64,000 bases of DNA from Melampsora larici-populina 98AG31. Lineage: Eukaryota; Basidiomycota; Pucciniomycetes; Pucciniales; Melampsoraceae. Position numbers and translations under genes: made by a program. Every line of letters begins with the position of its first letter. Within the stretch, counting starts at the first letter, position 1. The stretch spans positions 2,532,524 through 2,596,523 of the forward strand of contig NW_006768766.1 in the NCBI RefSeq assembly GCF_000204055.1. The letters run 5' to 3'. Shown here piece after piece: positions 12,166 to 22,538 of this stretch. Below the pieces are notes generated by a model. The model saw only the letters and a list, made by a program, of their open reading frames with translations. It searched no databases and was not told the origin of the DNA.

Positions 12166-12640
12166 CTAGGAACAACTAGGAGCAGCTTTAGGCGAAGCGT
12201 TGGGTGGAGCGGACGTGGTGGTGGTCGACCCAGGCTTGGGTTTAGGCGCGTTTGGTGAAGTCGGACCTGATCCCTGTGCCTTTTTGGCCATAGCCTGTAA
12301 TTTTGCACATGCATCAGCATCAGTGGCTGCTGTGCCGGTCTTGCTATCTCCAGAAGGAGGAGCTCGTCGGATCACCCTATCGATAATGATTCTGAGTGAC
12401 TTCAAGTTACAATTTCAAGGAAAATTCGAAAAGACTTACGAAGAGCTATCGGACCCAGAGAGAGCGCGGCGAGTCTTGGGAGAGGCAGTAGGACCTCCAG
12501 CACCTGATTTGTTACCTTTGATCATCTTGATGATTGCAGCACATAACTTGGATTCGCCTTGAAGCTTGTTATCAGGACTACCACCTGAGCCTGAGCTTGC
12601 AGGAGCCTTGTTTTGACGGCTGTTAAAAACATCAAGAGAA
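12166..12640 (-). CDS. Modular low-complexity protein, copy 1 (partial model)
   Basis: Two clear minus-strand exons: one begins after an AACAG acceptor near 12627 and ends at a GTAAGTC donor near 12437; the next starts after ATAG near 12380 and ends with TAG at 12166. Encoded features: a Lys/Ser/Gly-rich stretch ending ALSGSDSSS, then RRAPPSGDSKTG, a KLQAMAKKAQGSGP block and a Pro/Thr-rich tail. The 17.8-18.36 kb segment carries the same modules (RRAPQSSNSKAG, KLAAMANKKPPGSGP) and the same intron edges. No ATG exon was identified. Function unknown; the two copies flank the Harbinger genes. Confidence 0.45.
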
Positions 12641-13032
12641 AAGGTTTAATGTGATTGAAATGACAAGTTGAGATGCGGGAGGTAAACTTGCGTGGACAAA
12701 CAATTAGGGCGGTTCAAGTTGAGTTTTGCGAACAACCTGACGGAGAGCCCCGATCTCTTTTTTTAGGGCAGCTAGATCATTAAAATTTGTGTTTGATGTC
12801 GCGTGAACGGTCTAAAATTCGCTTTTTATGGCCTTGTAAAAGAAGGTACAACAGCCAGTGCATTTTTTTTCCCAAGCCCAACGTCCTTGTTTCTTGTTTT
12901 TTTATCATTTGCACCTTTTTCGTTGCATGAGATGATCGGAAAACAAACATCCATAGCACCGTATCCCATACGGAATTCATCATCTCATCCCCATCCTTTC
13001 CCAGCGGCCATCTTTTCATCTTTTTCCATACC

Positions 13033-14432
13033 ATGCCTCGAGTATCCGAACGAGTTTCTGCCATACGTGGCCTCACCAATCTCTATTTGTTCGCCCACAC
13101 GACTTCAGACTTCCGCATTCCCGGAACAGAACCTGATCCAGACAATCCAACAGATGGCGAAATGATTTTCCGGAACGATTCCATGATGTCAAACTTGACC
13201 GATGAGATGTTTGATTTAGAACAGCAGTGGGGAGAACTGCTAGTGCAGGTTACCTCAAGGCGTTACCTTAACGAGCGAATACGCATCCCGCTTCCAACAG
13301 CTTTCGACCTGCGAGATATGCTGCGAAGCAGGCGGACAGACTTCAAGCAGGCCATGCGAACCACCCCGGAAGGCTTTCAAGCTCTACTCGAGATGATTCA
13401 ATCACATCCTATCTTTGTATTGTCTAGTAATAATCCCCAGCCGCCAGTTGCAAAACAACTAGCGATAACCCTTGAGCGTCTAGGAAGCAACGGCAACGGT
13501 GCTTCCGTTGGCCGATTTGCCCGCAATTACAAAGTGGGTAGGGGTTCTGTGATCAATTGCAGTAGGCGAGTCATCTCGGCGATTTTGGACGTAGGCGCCC
13601 ACTACCTTGTTTGGCCCAGTTCAAACCGACGTAAAGCTATTTCGAAAGTACTTGCAAGAGACGGTTTTCCAGGCTGTGTTGGATTTGTAGACGGAACCAC
13701 GATTCCTTTGTTTCAGCGCCCTGGTAGAGACGGCGAAGTCTTTTTCAACAGGAAGCATTGGTATTCTCTCAACGTACAGGTTGTCTGCGACTGCGACAGA
13801 AGGATCACCTACGCTTACGCCGGTTGGCCTGGGTCATGTTGTGACAGCACTGTGTACTCAAAGAGTGAATTGAACAATCATCCGGATAGATACTTTGATA
13901 AAGGTAATAGCTTGCTTCCGCGTTTCACAGTTTCAAGAAATCTTCTAACACAAATGTTTTCCTTACTTTAGATGAATACATCGTAGCCGATTCAGCCTAC
14001 ATCCCTTCCGAGACGGTAGTCCCTTCATACAAAGGACAAGCAGCGGAAATCGAGAGGAACAAAGAGTTCAATTGGTGTGTAGCAAAAGCTCGGGTTCGCA
14101 ACGAGCATTGTATTGGTATTCTCAAATCACGCTGGGCATCACTTCAAGGTTTACGATTGGCCTTGAACAGCCGCGAAGATATGTACCACATTCTCCGATG
14201 GATTTGGTGCTGTATCATTTTACATAACATGCTTGCGGATTTGGGCAATGCGTGGGATGAAAATGATTATGATATCATTTTGAGGGAGCCTGGAGACGCT
14301 GGAGTTCATCAACGTGGCATTGCAGTTCCAGCCTTAGATGTCATGGAACGAGGCCGGGCTAAACGAGAGGAAGTTCGAGACCACGCAGTTGCCTACAACT
14401 GGCAGAGCGGTGGCCTCCCAATCGTCTCTTAA
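13033..14432 (+). CDS. PIF/Harbinger DDE transposase
   Basis: Two exons, 13033-13903 and 13972-14432, separated by a 68-nt GT-AG intron; 443 residues, close to full length for the family. The nuclease domain follows the DDE_Tnp_4/Harbinger pattern: GFVDGTT (Asp about 220), GSCCDSTVYS (Asp about 271) and RNEHCIGILKSRW (Glu about 335), with LHNMLAD near the end. The N-terminal part contains an RNase-H-preceding helix-turn-helix-like region (VGRFARNYKVGRGSVINCSRRV). All three catalytic acids and the frame are intact, so it may be active. It is convergent with the Myb-like gene at 15.1-16.8 kb, the usual second Harbinger gene. Confidence 0.9.
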
Positions 14433-15128
14433 ATCTCCTTTTTTTAATCTTTATCATTTTCAACTTTTATTTCTTCAACATTATTATTTTTAACTTTTAA
14501 ATGTGTACCTTCCGATTGGGTTTCTTTTTGAATTTCTGTCTCTTTCTTTCTCGCTTTGTCATGAAATTTTGTACTGTGTGACTTTGGTAGTTGGCCGTGC
14601 AGATTGTGAAATTCAAATCTTTTATTCCACCAAGTAACAGATGCGAGTGGAGCTTCAAATATAGATGTTTGACATTTGAGACTAAACATGTGTGACTTGG
14701 CCAAACTGGGAAAGAAGAAAAAAATACATAGGAATGAATTTGCATACATGTTTAACAAAGAGATGATATTGTGAATAACATCACTCGCCAAAGGCTACAT
14801 AGAGATTTGAGGAAATGAGACGGCATAACGAATTGCTTGATAAAGCGATGAGATAGCAAATAACATCACTCGGAGAAGGTTACAGAGGGGATCGTACAAT
14901 TCAGATGGCATAGAAAACTATCTTATTGATAGAGTTTAAAAGAAATGGATAAGAAACTACCACTGCAAACAAAAAAGAACCAGATCGAACAGCGAGAAGA
15001 ACACCTTGATAGCTTAACTACAAGTAAAATCATATGTCTTCTAGATTGAATCATCTATGAAAAACAAGCACGTGAGTAATCAGTAATCACAATCAGTTGA
15101 AGTTCAATGCGAGTGATGCGGAAGTGAC
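14433..15128. other. Intergenic between convergent Harbinger genes
   Basis: AT-rich 3' ends of the two transposon genes; no gene seen. Confidence 0.3.
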
Positions 15129-16817
15129 TTACGCTTTGTCTTCAACAGGATAGATCAGGCGAAGGTAAGCCTCCAGCTCTTGAGGAGTCTTACCTTCTAA
15201 CACTAATCGCTCACAGAACGCCTTGCGCTCCTTGCGCTCCTCTTGAAGTAAGCGCTTAGACTCCATCTCGCGTTGCTCTTCACGGTCGAGAAAGTATCGC
15301 TCCTTGGTCCAGTTCAGGGTTGATTTTCGATCTTCCAATTCAGCTTGAATTCGAGCTTCGTCTACTTGCATGCGAGCTTGATCAAATTGTTGTCGCCATT
15401 CTTGAGCTTTCGAGATGACCTCCATTTTGGAATCGTTGGCCTTTTGAATCGCTGAAGCAAGTGCAAATTTGTGATCCTTGACATGGACGTTTGATGGGTC
15501 AATCGAAGGGAGTGGGTCCAGTCCTCGGCGAGAAAGAGGTGCGCGGGAAGCATGTGAACCAGTTGCTTTGGTCGCAGAAGCAGAGGCGGTATTGGCAAGA
15601 CTCGCATCGTTGCCAGAGCTAGAGTCCATTGCTTGTTCCTCGGCAGTGAGGGCGTATTTCCTGGCAGTTTCCTTCTTCGATCTCTTCTTCTTGACGGCAG
15701 AGGGACTGACGCCAGAGGGAGCAGGAGGTAAGTCTTTGGAGACATCAGCAACCTGTATGTGATCATTTCGAGTTTTGGGTGTTGGAGGAAGAGAGCTGAA
15801 TTCGGTCCTTTCGTTGTTTAGGAATTTGCGATAGTGCTTGTTGAGAGGGTCTGGGCTGCCGGGACGTATCAAAGGAGACACTGGCAATGGAGACTTGGAT
15901 TCAATCCCGAGGACAGCTTTTTCAGCAGGGGCAGATTCGCGAGCGGGGCTTGACAAGGCATTGGGCACCAATAAGCCTGGAATATTGTGTTCATCAAAGA
16001 AATAGGTCAATATACAAGGTATTAAGGTATGAAGAAAGAAAACCAAGATTAACCCACCAGAACTAAGACCGGAGCGGTCATGCCCGTCGGTGATGTCCCC
16101 ATCACTCTCCTTCTTGCCTTCGTCATCAAAACCGCAATCAGATTCGTCTTCGGAGGGTTCCTGATGGCCAATTCCCGAGTCCAGAATTCCAAACGGGTTG
16201 ACGTTCCCTTTATCACGGAACAGAGCGTCCATTTCTGGGTAACAGGGGCACATCGATTCCAACAACACATCCATGGTGTGAATACCTCGTGAGTGGTGTT
16301 TGGCCTCAAGGCCAGCACCAGTCTTGGAGCTGAAGGTTTTGGCGGATTGGTACTTCGCTTTGTACCTGCGCAGGCGTAAAAGAAGAGTTCGGCCAGTGAG
16401 GTGCATATCGGTGGAGATATGTCGCTCGTTGTAGTTATTGTTGATTTTGATGGCAAGAGTGTTCAAAATCGTCTTCGGATTCATGGGTAAACCAGTCACC
16501 TTGGTTTGACTGCCACCGCCAAATAGAGCGTTGAGGACGTTTGGTTTTGCAAGATAGGCGACAATCGCCTTGTAATCCATCAGATCAAATGGAGGGCTAT
16601 CGCTGGTTCCACGCTTGTGGTTGCTCGAAGTCGCAACACTCTCGGAACGTTTCTTCGCGGCGATTCGTGATCTTTTGACCGCGGCGGCACTTGGTTTGGA
16701 CCCAACCACATGGCCGGACAAGGCGAGATCCGCAGCAATTTGGGCCTTGGTTCGACGAGGGCGACGCGCGCTGTTTTGAGATCTTTTGGGAGAAGATCTG
16801 GGCGAAGTAGTACGCAT
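15129..16817 (-). CDS. Harbinger-associated Myb/SANT-like DNA-binding protein
   Basis: Exons 16817-16058 and 15976-15129 (81-nt intron with GTGGGT donor and CCAG acceptor); 535 residues from MRTTSPRSSPKRSQ. The N-terminus is strongly basic (ARRPRRTKAQIAADLAL, an AT-hook-like stretch). Residues about 75-200 hold a helical region of the kind seen in rust proteins paired with Harbinger transposases (MDYKAIVAYLAKPNVLNALF, LLLRLRRYKAKYQSA). A linker rich in Ser and acidic residues follows, then a charged coiled-coil near the C-terminus (DQARMQVDEARIQAELED, REEQREMESKRLLQEERKER). In Harbinger elements such proteins recruit the transposase to DNA. The intron is a multiple of three, so an unspliced read-through is also open. 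Confidence 0.65.
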   Translation of the reverse strand: MRTTSPRSSPKRSQNSARRPRRTKAQIAADLALSGHVVGSKPSAAAVKRSRIAAKKRSESVATSSNHKRGTSDSPPFDLMDYKAIVAYLAKPNVLNALFGGGSQTKVTGLPMNPKTILNTLAIKINNNYNERHISTDMHLTGRTLLLRLRRYKAKYQSAKTFSSKTGAGLEAKHHSRGIHTMDVLLESMCPCYPEMDALFRDKGNVNPFGILDSGIGHQEPSEDESDCGFDDEGKKESDGDITDGHDRSGLSSGGLILVFFLHTLIPCILTYFFDEHNIPGLLVPNALSSPARESAPAEKAVLGIESKSPLPVSPLIRPGSPDPLNKHYRKFLNNERTEFSSLPPTPKTRNDHIQVADVSKDLPPAPSGVSPSAVKKKRSKKETARKYALTAEEQAMDSSSGNDASLANTASASATKATGSHASRAPLSRRGLDPLPSIDPSNVHVKDHKFALASAIQKANDSKMEVISKAQEWRQQFDQARMQVDEARIQAELEDRKSTLNWTKERYFLDREEQREMESKRLLQEERKERKAFCERLVLEGKTPQELEAYLRLIYPVEDKA

Positions 16818-16957
16818 CTCAGAAGGAGCTACAAACCAACACAAACGAAAATTCAATGTATAATCAGTATATGAGCAGATAGGCATGAACCAGGGTAATC
16901 ACATACGTTTCTAGTGCTTGGATGGGAAACGGAATGTTTGAAAATGCTTGAAGTAAC

Positions 16958-17019
16958 TCGAAGTGCGTTCAAAGAGGATGAAACCGGATCGAAGTGCGTT
17001 CAAAGAGGATGAAACCGGA
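16958..17019. repeat. Two-copy tandem repeat, 31 bp
   Basis: A 31-bp unit starting TCGAAGTGCGTTC is repeated perfectly at 16958-16988 and 16989-17019, upstream of the Myb-like gene. Confidence 0.85.
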
Positions 17020-17336
17020 GCTAGCAAATTTCAACTGAATAAGATCGAAAAACAAGAAGGATGTGTAGGCCAATCAGTCATTGGGTTAAAGGAGTAAACC
17101 CAAACGGGCGAGCAGGAAAAGATAAATGAATTACCACACCAGAGATTGAGAATTCGAGTGAAGAAAGTGAAAGAAGAAATCAATCACGGTGACGAGAGGT
17201 GACAGCAACGAAAACGAACAGAGATGATAGCTTATATAAGGAAAGGCGTCGAGTAGCTTACATGAGAAACCGAAGGACTCTTTCCAAGCGGCGGAGAACT
17301 TTGTCCGTGCCGTGATCTGATATCCAGAGGGTATGT

Positions 17337-17436
17337 AGGGTTTTCCGGGGAGTGGGCATGAACCCAGGTGTTATCAATATTGGTGAAGGGTTTTCCGGGG
17401 AGCGGGCATGAACCCAGGTGATATCGATATTGGTGA
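17337..17436. repeat. Two-copy tandem repeat, 50 bp
   Basis: The unit beginning AGGGTTTTCCGGGGAG occurs at 17337-17386 and again at 17387-17436 with a few substitutions. Confidence 0.85.
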
Positions 17437-17700
17437 TATCGGATATCATCAACCCTGGGCCATACCTGGTGACCAAATCCGGAGACCTCGGGTTCCCAAA
17501 GTGATTACCATGTTTGATAACCGTTGAACCAGGCACCAGACGATAAAAAAAGATAAAAAAAAAAACCTTGGCAAAAAAAAAAAACATCGAGGCACAAAGC
17601 AAGAGTTAAAAAAAAAACAGGTCCTTTTTTTTTGGCTCTTTTTTTCTGCGAGTAGGCAAACACCATATAATTTTTAAGGCCTAAACTTCGATTGTAAAAC

Positions 17701-17756
17701 CGCGAGCCAGCTCTAGAGCTGGCTCGCGAGCTTAAAATTATACGTATAATTTTAAG
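17701..17756. repeat. Two adjacent perfect palindromes
   Basis: 17701-17728 is a perfect 28-bp palindrome (half CGCGAGCCAGCTCT). After two bases, 17731-17756 is a perfect 26-bp palindrome (half CTTAAAATTATAC). A similar TATAATTTTTAAGG word lies at about 17665. Confidence 0.9.
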
Positions 17757-17799
17757 GAACCATTCAAAACTTAAATTGAGAATTTGGGTCGTAAACGGC

Positions 17800-18362
17800 C
17801 TACATTATGCTCAGCATGATCAATCTAATCACGGCGGATGCGAGTAGCAGCGGGGGACAAAGTGTTGGTTGCAGCGGCTGGGGATGGCGGGGGTTTAGGT
17901 TTAGGCTGGCCTGATCCTTTTGGCTTCTTGTTGTCACGGCTGTTGGAAAAAGTAAGGGAAAAAGTTCAATGTGAATGAAATGGAATGCTTGAAACTTGGA
18001 GGTAAACTTACGTGGACAAGGAGTTATGCTCGGCATTATGAATCAGATCACGCCGACTAGGAGCAGCTTCGGTCGCAGCGGCTGGGGGTTTCAATGATGC
18101 ATCTTTAGTTTTAGGCGGCGGACCTGATCCTGGCGGCTTTTTATTAGCCATCGCAGCCAGCTTTGAACATGGATTTGAGGCAGCAGCTCCTGCTCCAGCC
18201 TTGCTGTTGCTTGACTGAGGAGCTCGACGAGTCAAACTATGGGTAAAAAGTCTGAGTCAGTTTGAATTACACTTTCAAGCACCTTGGTAGGAATTCTTTC
18301 AGGAGTTCGAGTAGACTTACTGGGAGTCATCGGACCCAGGGAAATGGCAGCCAATCGTGAAT
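17800..18362 (-). CDS. Modular low-complexity protein, copy 2 (partial model)
   Basis: Minus-strand exons: a short one ending at a GTAAGTC donor near 18321; one from about 18237 to 18013 encoding RRAPQSSNSKAG, KLAAMANKKPPGSGP and a tail ending HNAEHNSLST before GTAAGTT; and one from about 17938 to 17826 encoding a Lys/Pro/Ala-rich end. The module order and intron edges match the 12.2-12.6 kb copy on the other side of the Harbinger genes. No ATG exon identified; function unknown. Confidence 0.45.
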
Positions 18363-19242
18363 GTTGGCTGCAAAAGGGAAGTTGTGGATTCCGGTCTTGA
18401 TTACTGTTGATGATGAAGAGCCCTTCGCCTGGATGGCTTCGTACGGACCTGCCCTCGACGCTGATGTCTTCCCATTTTTTGTCGGTGCCATGTCTCTATT
18501 GCAGATTAGGACACCAAGCAGAGCGATGAATTACGAAATACGGCAAAGGTTGTCGGCCATTGAGTAGAGCGCTGACCAAGCGGAGCAAAAGTTCAGAAAT
18601 ACGGCAAAGGTCATCGTCCAGTGAAAGGAGAAGATGAATTATCTTAGCAACAATCCACAATCACGGCAGTGTTTCGCTCGAAATGACAAACCCCCCTAGC
18701 TTTTCTGGAACTTACACTGATTGAGCGCAATGGGTCACCCTTCCCTCCTCTGCATTGGGATTCCGCGGCTCAGCATCCCTCCTTGTCGCCCCTGCTTTTT
18801 CAAGATCAGATCCTGCCGTCATTGCGGTATCGTCCCGATTTGAATCCACCACCCCAATTCTTCTTGCCTCACAGCGCCATTTGCGACGTCCATGCTTTCG
18901 ACAAACTTGTCAATTGCGCTCAGCCTTCAGGAACCATTGCTAAACCCGCGACGCTACGCTGACTGATGTGCGTCGGGTCACCACGGAGTAATCAACTCCG
19001 CTTTGAGACATCACAGGAAATTGTAGACGACGGATTTGTGTCAAACCCGTCGGACTTCAAATTTCGATTGCAGTATCCTCACGGCCCAAATTCACAATTC
19101 ACTTCTCGCACAGGAATCAGGCGTCGCATTCCCGAGCCCCATACTGAAAAGTTCTGGGGATATAACGCCAGGCCAAATCAATAGTGAAATTCGTGTCAAT
19201 CTTGATGAAACCTGCTACACTCTCATCTCTATATCATCAGGC
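18363..19242. other. No supported gene
   Basis: Only short ORFs in conflicting frames; nothing recognised. Confidence 0.3.
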
Positions 19243-19245
19243 TAA

Positions 19246-19746
19246 GAGCATCCCCACCGCGGCTGGAACCGTAAACTTGATACAGCTGTCCAAATTGACA
19301 GACGGGCAGCTTTATCTCATCTGCAGCCAGCCTTGCCAGCACCGCGCGAGCTGGATATCGCTTTTGCGGTTCTACCTCTGTCATGAATGACAGTTTCGTC
19401 GGATTGCAACTTCTGGAAAAATCCAGTATCTTGGCCGATCACTCGCTCGGACAATCAAGTGGTGGTAATTGTCATCCAAGATAGTACACACTGCGACCAA
19501 CTAAGGTCTGCGTGTGAAGCTGGAATGTCCAAAGTATGGGAAAACAAGTTTTCCGGAGTTTTCAGCTCAACTAGCAACAACTCGAAGATTTCTTACGTTT
19601 CCAAAATTTTTGGAAACATAAGCTGACACCTGTGGCCAGGTGTGGGACTATTTGGACGCGGTGGAGGGCGTCTGGCTGGAAACGTAATGTTGAATTTACG
19701 TTTATGTCAGAAACGTTACGTTTCCGGCGGCGCGGTGGGGATGCTC
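19246..19746. mobile_element. PIF/Harbinger-type MITE with TAA target duplication
   Basis: GAGCATCCCCACCGC starts at 19246 and its exact reverse complement ends at 19746; the arms continue imperfectly for about 35 bp. The element is 501 bp and flanked on both sides by TAA (19243-19245, 19747-19749), the 3-bp duplication typical of PIF/Harbinger. It carries no coding capacity. The matching autonomous element's ends were not found near the transposase at 13 kb. Confidence 0.85.
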
Positions 19747-19749
19747 TAA

Positions 19750-20435
19750 CTCCTTGATCAGGCTTTGATGATGGAAAAGCGCTTGGCGTGGTCGAAGTAT
19801 GTAAGCAGATTCAACCTTGCAATCGGCTGATGATTGTATGCACGCCAAGTGGCGCGAGAATCATCGCGGGCGCGTAACATCACGTATGACTGATGCCATT
19901 CGAATACATACCAGCAGAGAATCAGCAGTACGTACGCGACATTCTTGAGCAGAGTCAGTCATGAACATGATTCATGGAAGTTGGAACAGGTGTTACCATT
20001 TGTGACCTCTCATTCGGGTCCTGGACCATCAAAGATCGAGTTATAGAAAATCAAAAAGTTCAGCCTTGATTTCAACGTTTAGTTGCGAAGAATTGTCTTC
20101 AACTTATCCCATTTGGTTCCCGTATACTGATTTACGCAAAACCACATCTTAATTATGATCCCCGAGAGACACCTCATTTTGGATTGCAAAGATCTCCAAA
20201 CAATTTCTAATACAGAGAGCATCCAGACTTGAGAGACAATAGGTATCCTCCACGACAACCCACACTATATGAGACAAACTACAGTTTTTTAAAAGAACAA
20301 TGATTTAAAACGTGACAAGACGAGACATCTAAGAAATTGGGAGTCTCCTGCCCGTCTGCAAACAGCCTCCATAAGAACTCTTCTTTCGTGTTTTGAACCC
20401 GATAAACTAGAGGAGATAAAAGAGAAACTTCAACC
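19750..20435. other. No supported gene
   Basis: Downstream region of the secreted-protein gene on the minus strand. Nothing else recognised. Confidence 0.3.
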
Positions 20436-21379
20436 TTAGATCCTTTTTTCTCCTGAGTTTGTAAGTTGATTATCAACCCCTTCTGCATCAGTCTTATCAT
20501 TTCCAGTCTGTTGGGACGGATCTTCAGTGGTAGAATCTTCTGGTTTCGAAGGATCTTCGGTAACAGTCTGTTCTGTTTTGGTTTGACTTTCAGCTTTGAG
20601 GTCTAGCTCCAAGTCTAGTTTATCAAAAGCTTGCTGGTTGAAACCACCAGCACTTTCTACATCTTCTCGTAGACAAATTCCGTATTTCATGTAGACGTCG
20701 ACAATTGATTGAGTATAAGTGGTGATCTTTTTCAAGGATTCTACGATAGCAGAGAGTGAAGTGAAAAGGGAATCAGTTCATCTTCGTGTTTTGGGAGTTA
20801 TTCAACGTACCATGGCACCCATTTTCTACGTCAGGGTATGTGGAAAGGACTGTGACAATTGAACTGTAGGACGCAATAATCTTGACTACTAATGACTTGT
20901 GAGTTGTCTAAAGAATTCAACTCGCAAGACGTTTTTGTCAATTTTCAAAATTGATTAAGTCCAGGCACTTCAAGAGATACTCACCGCAGTGTTAGCGTCA
21001 AAGGTAGATTGTTGAGTGGTTTCTTCCACCGCTTTGATAGATGTCTCAAGTACACTCATGGAGCTGTAGATGGTTGTGGTATCATGCTTGTCACAGCTTG
21101 ATTGAACCACTTCAACGGTCTTGGTGTACGTCTCGCTAGATTGTTGGAAGATAACGTCGGTGCTCTTGGTCCCTTCGGTATTTGTGGGATATGAGGAACC
21201 CCCATCATCGCGACGCATGAGGAATCTGTGTCCCAAAGACGACCCTACTGAAAGAGCTAGAGAGGAGTAAAGAAAATCAAAAAGTTGTTATGAGCTGTTT
21301 CTAATGATGAAGTGTTTGATAATGAAGATTCAAACTAACCAGCCACAGTCAAGGACCCGAAAACAGTTGAATATTTCAT
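20436..21379 (-). CDS. Secreted protein with acidic Thr/Gln/Glu-rich tail
   Basis: Four exons: 21379-21340, 21256-20985, 20907-20811, 20740-20436; 237 residues with consistent phase and GTTAGT, GTGAGT and GTACGT donors. The first exon encodes the start of a signal peptide (MKYSTVFGSLTVA), completed in exon 2. The middle (about residues 40-165) is Ser/Thr-rich with few cysteines (SSCDKH, ENGCH, YGICLRED) and predicted helical stretches such as SLKKITTYTQSIVDVY. The last 55 residues are very acidic and repetitive, with TEDPS recurring. Export is inferred from the N-terminus; no family recognised. It could be a wall-associated or effector-type protein. Confidence 0.7.
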
Positions 21380-22538
21380 CTTGCACTAAATAATGTTATG
21401 TATAGTCGTGGTTATCAAAGATAGACTGGCCCTAGGATGGGTGAAAAGTAGTGAATACGTGAAGGAATGAAAAAGTGCGATGGTTGGGAAACCCCAAGAG
21501 TGCTCAGATGCCGGCTCTTTATATTCATCAGTTCACGGGCGAGTACTCCATGATTGTGAGCTATGTAGAGGCAAGAAGCGTTCGTCACCAAGTTTCAAAG
21601 TATGCTCGCACTGCAGTTTCAAAGTCTTCCAGCATCGCCACCATGTAGTCACGTATCACAGCTCAGGGACATCGCGATTTGAAACTGCGGCAAGCGATCG
21701 GCAAAAGTGATCAAGGTGGTTTGTTATTGGAAATCCTCCAGAACATCCCTCCTTGTTTCACTAACCATACTCAAACACTTACGACCACAGCTCACAGGCT
21801 CATCGAGTTAACGCACTGGAGGGAAAGGCTTGGGAGGCAGTAAAATTCTGCCAAATCTTAATTGACGCCTTGGTTTTTGTAGCAAGAAGAGGTGGATCTC
21901 CTTTTCCATATTCGTATCCACCATTCAAGGGTTTAACAGCTGAACGAGTTGTCAGGGAGATATGCGTGACTCATTCACAAGCGGTGGATAGCATTTTGTT
22001 CTAATTTTTTACTAGTTTCAGCATCTCGGACTCATACGTAGCTGCTCGTGGGGCAGTGAAATCAGCAAGTCCAGCCGCTTGGAAGAATAGCTTCGTAAGA
22101 TTGACCCCATATACCCGCAAGAGAAGAGGAGAAGACAGTGACTTTGTAAACTTAGACCTATTGAATCATGAGAATTTCAGCGGAAAAATCACCACATAGA
22201 ACAAGAATTTTGATTAAAAGATGCCAGTCTCGCATGAAATACTGCCAGACTCAGTATGGCCTTGAGTAACTCAATATGATCATGGTCTATACTGCTTGTT
22301 CTAATCTGATCAAAAAAATTGGTTGGAACTCTCTCTATATATTTCACTGTTATTGTGTTGAAAAGGACCCGAGCAAGAAGATGTTGCCAAATATCAATGC
22401 GGCGCAATGAGATGAAAGTGATAAAATGATCAGGAAACTGGGCTCATTTGTTGCACAGGCTGTGGAATAAGGGAATGCATACCAAGATCAGTTTCTTGGG
22501 ATGAATTACAGGGCTCTCAAAGGAATATCACCTTCAGT
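21380..22538. other. No supported gene
   Basis: Promoter side of the secreted-protein gene at 20.4-21.4 kb, then AT-rich sequence. ORFs at 21480-21710 and 22189-22407 have no support. Confidence 0.3.
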
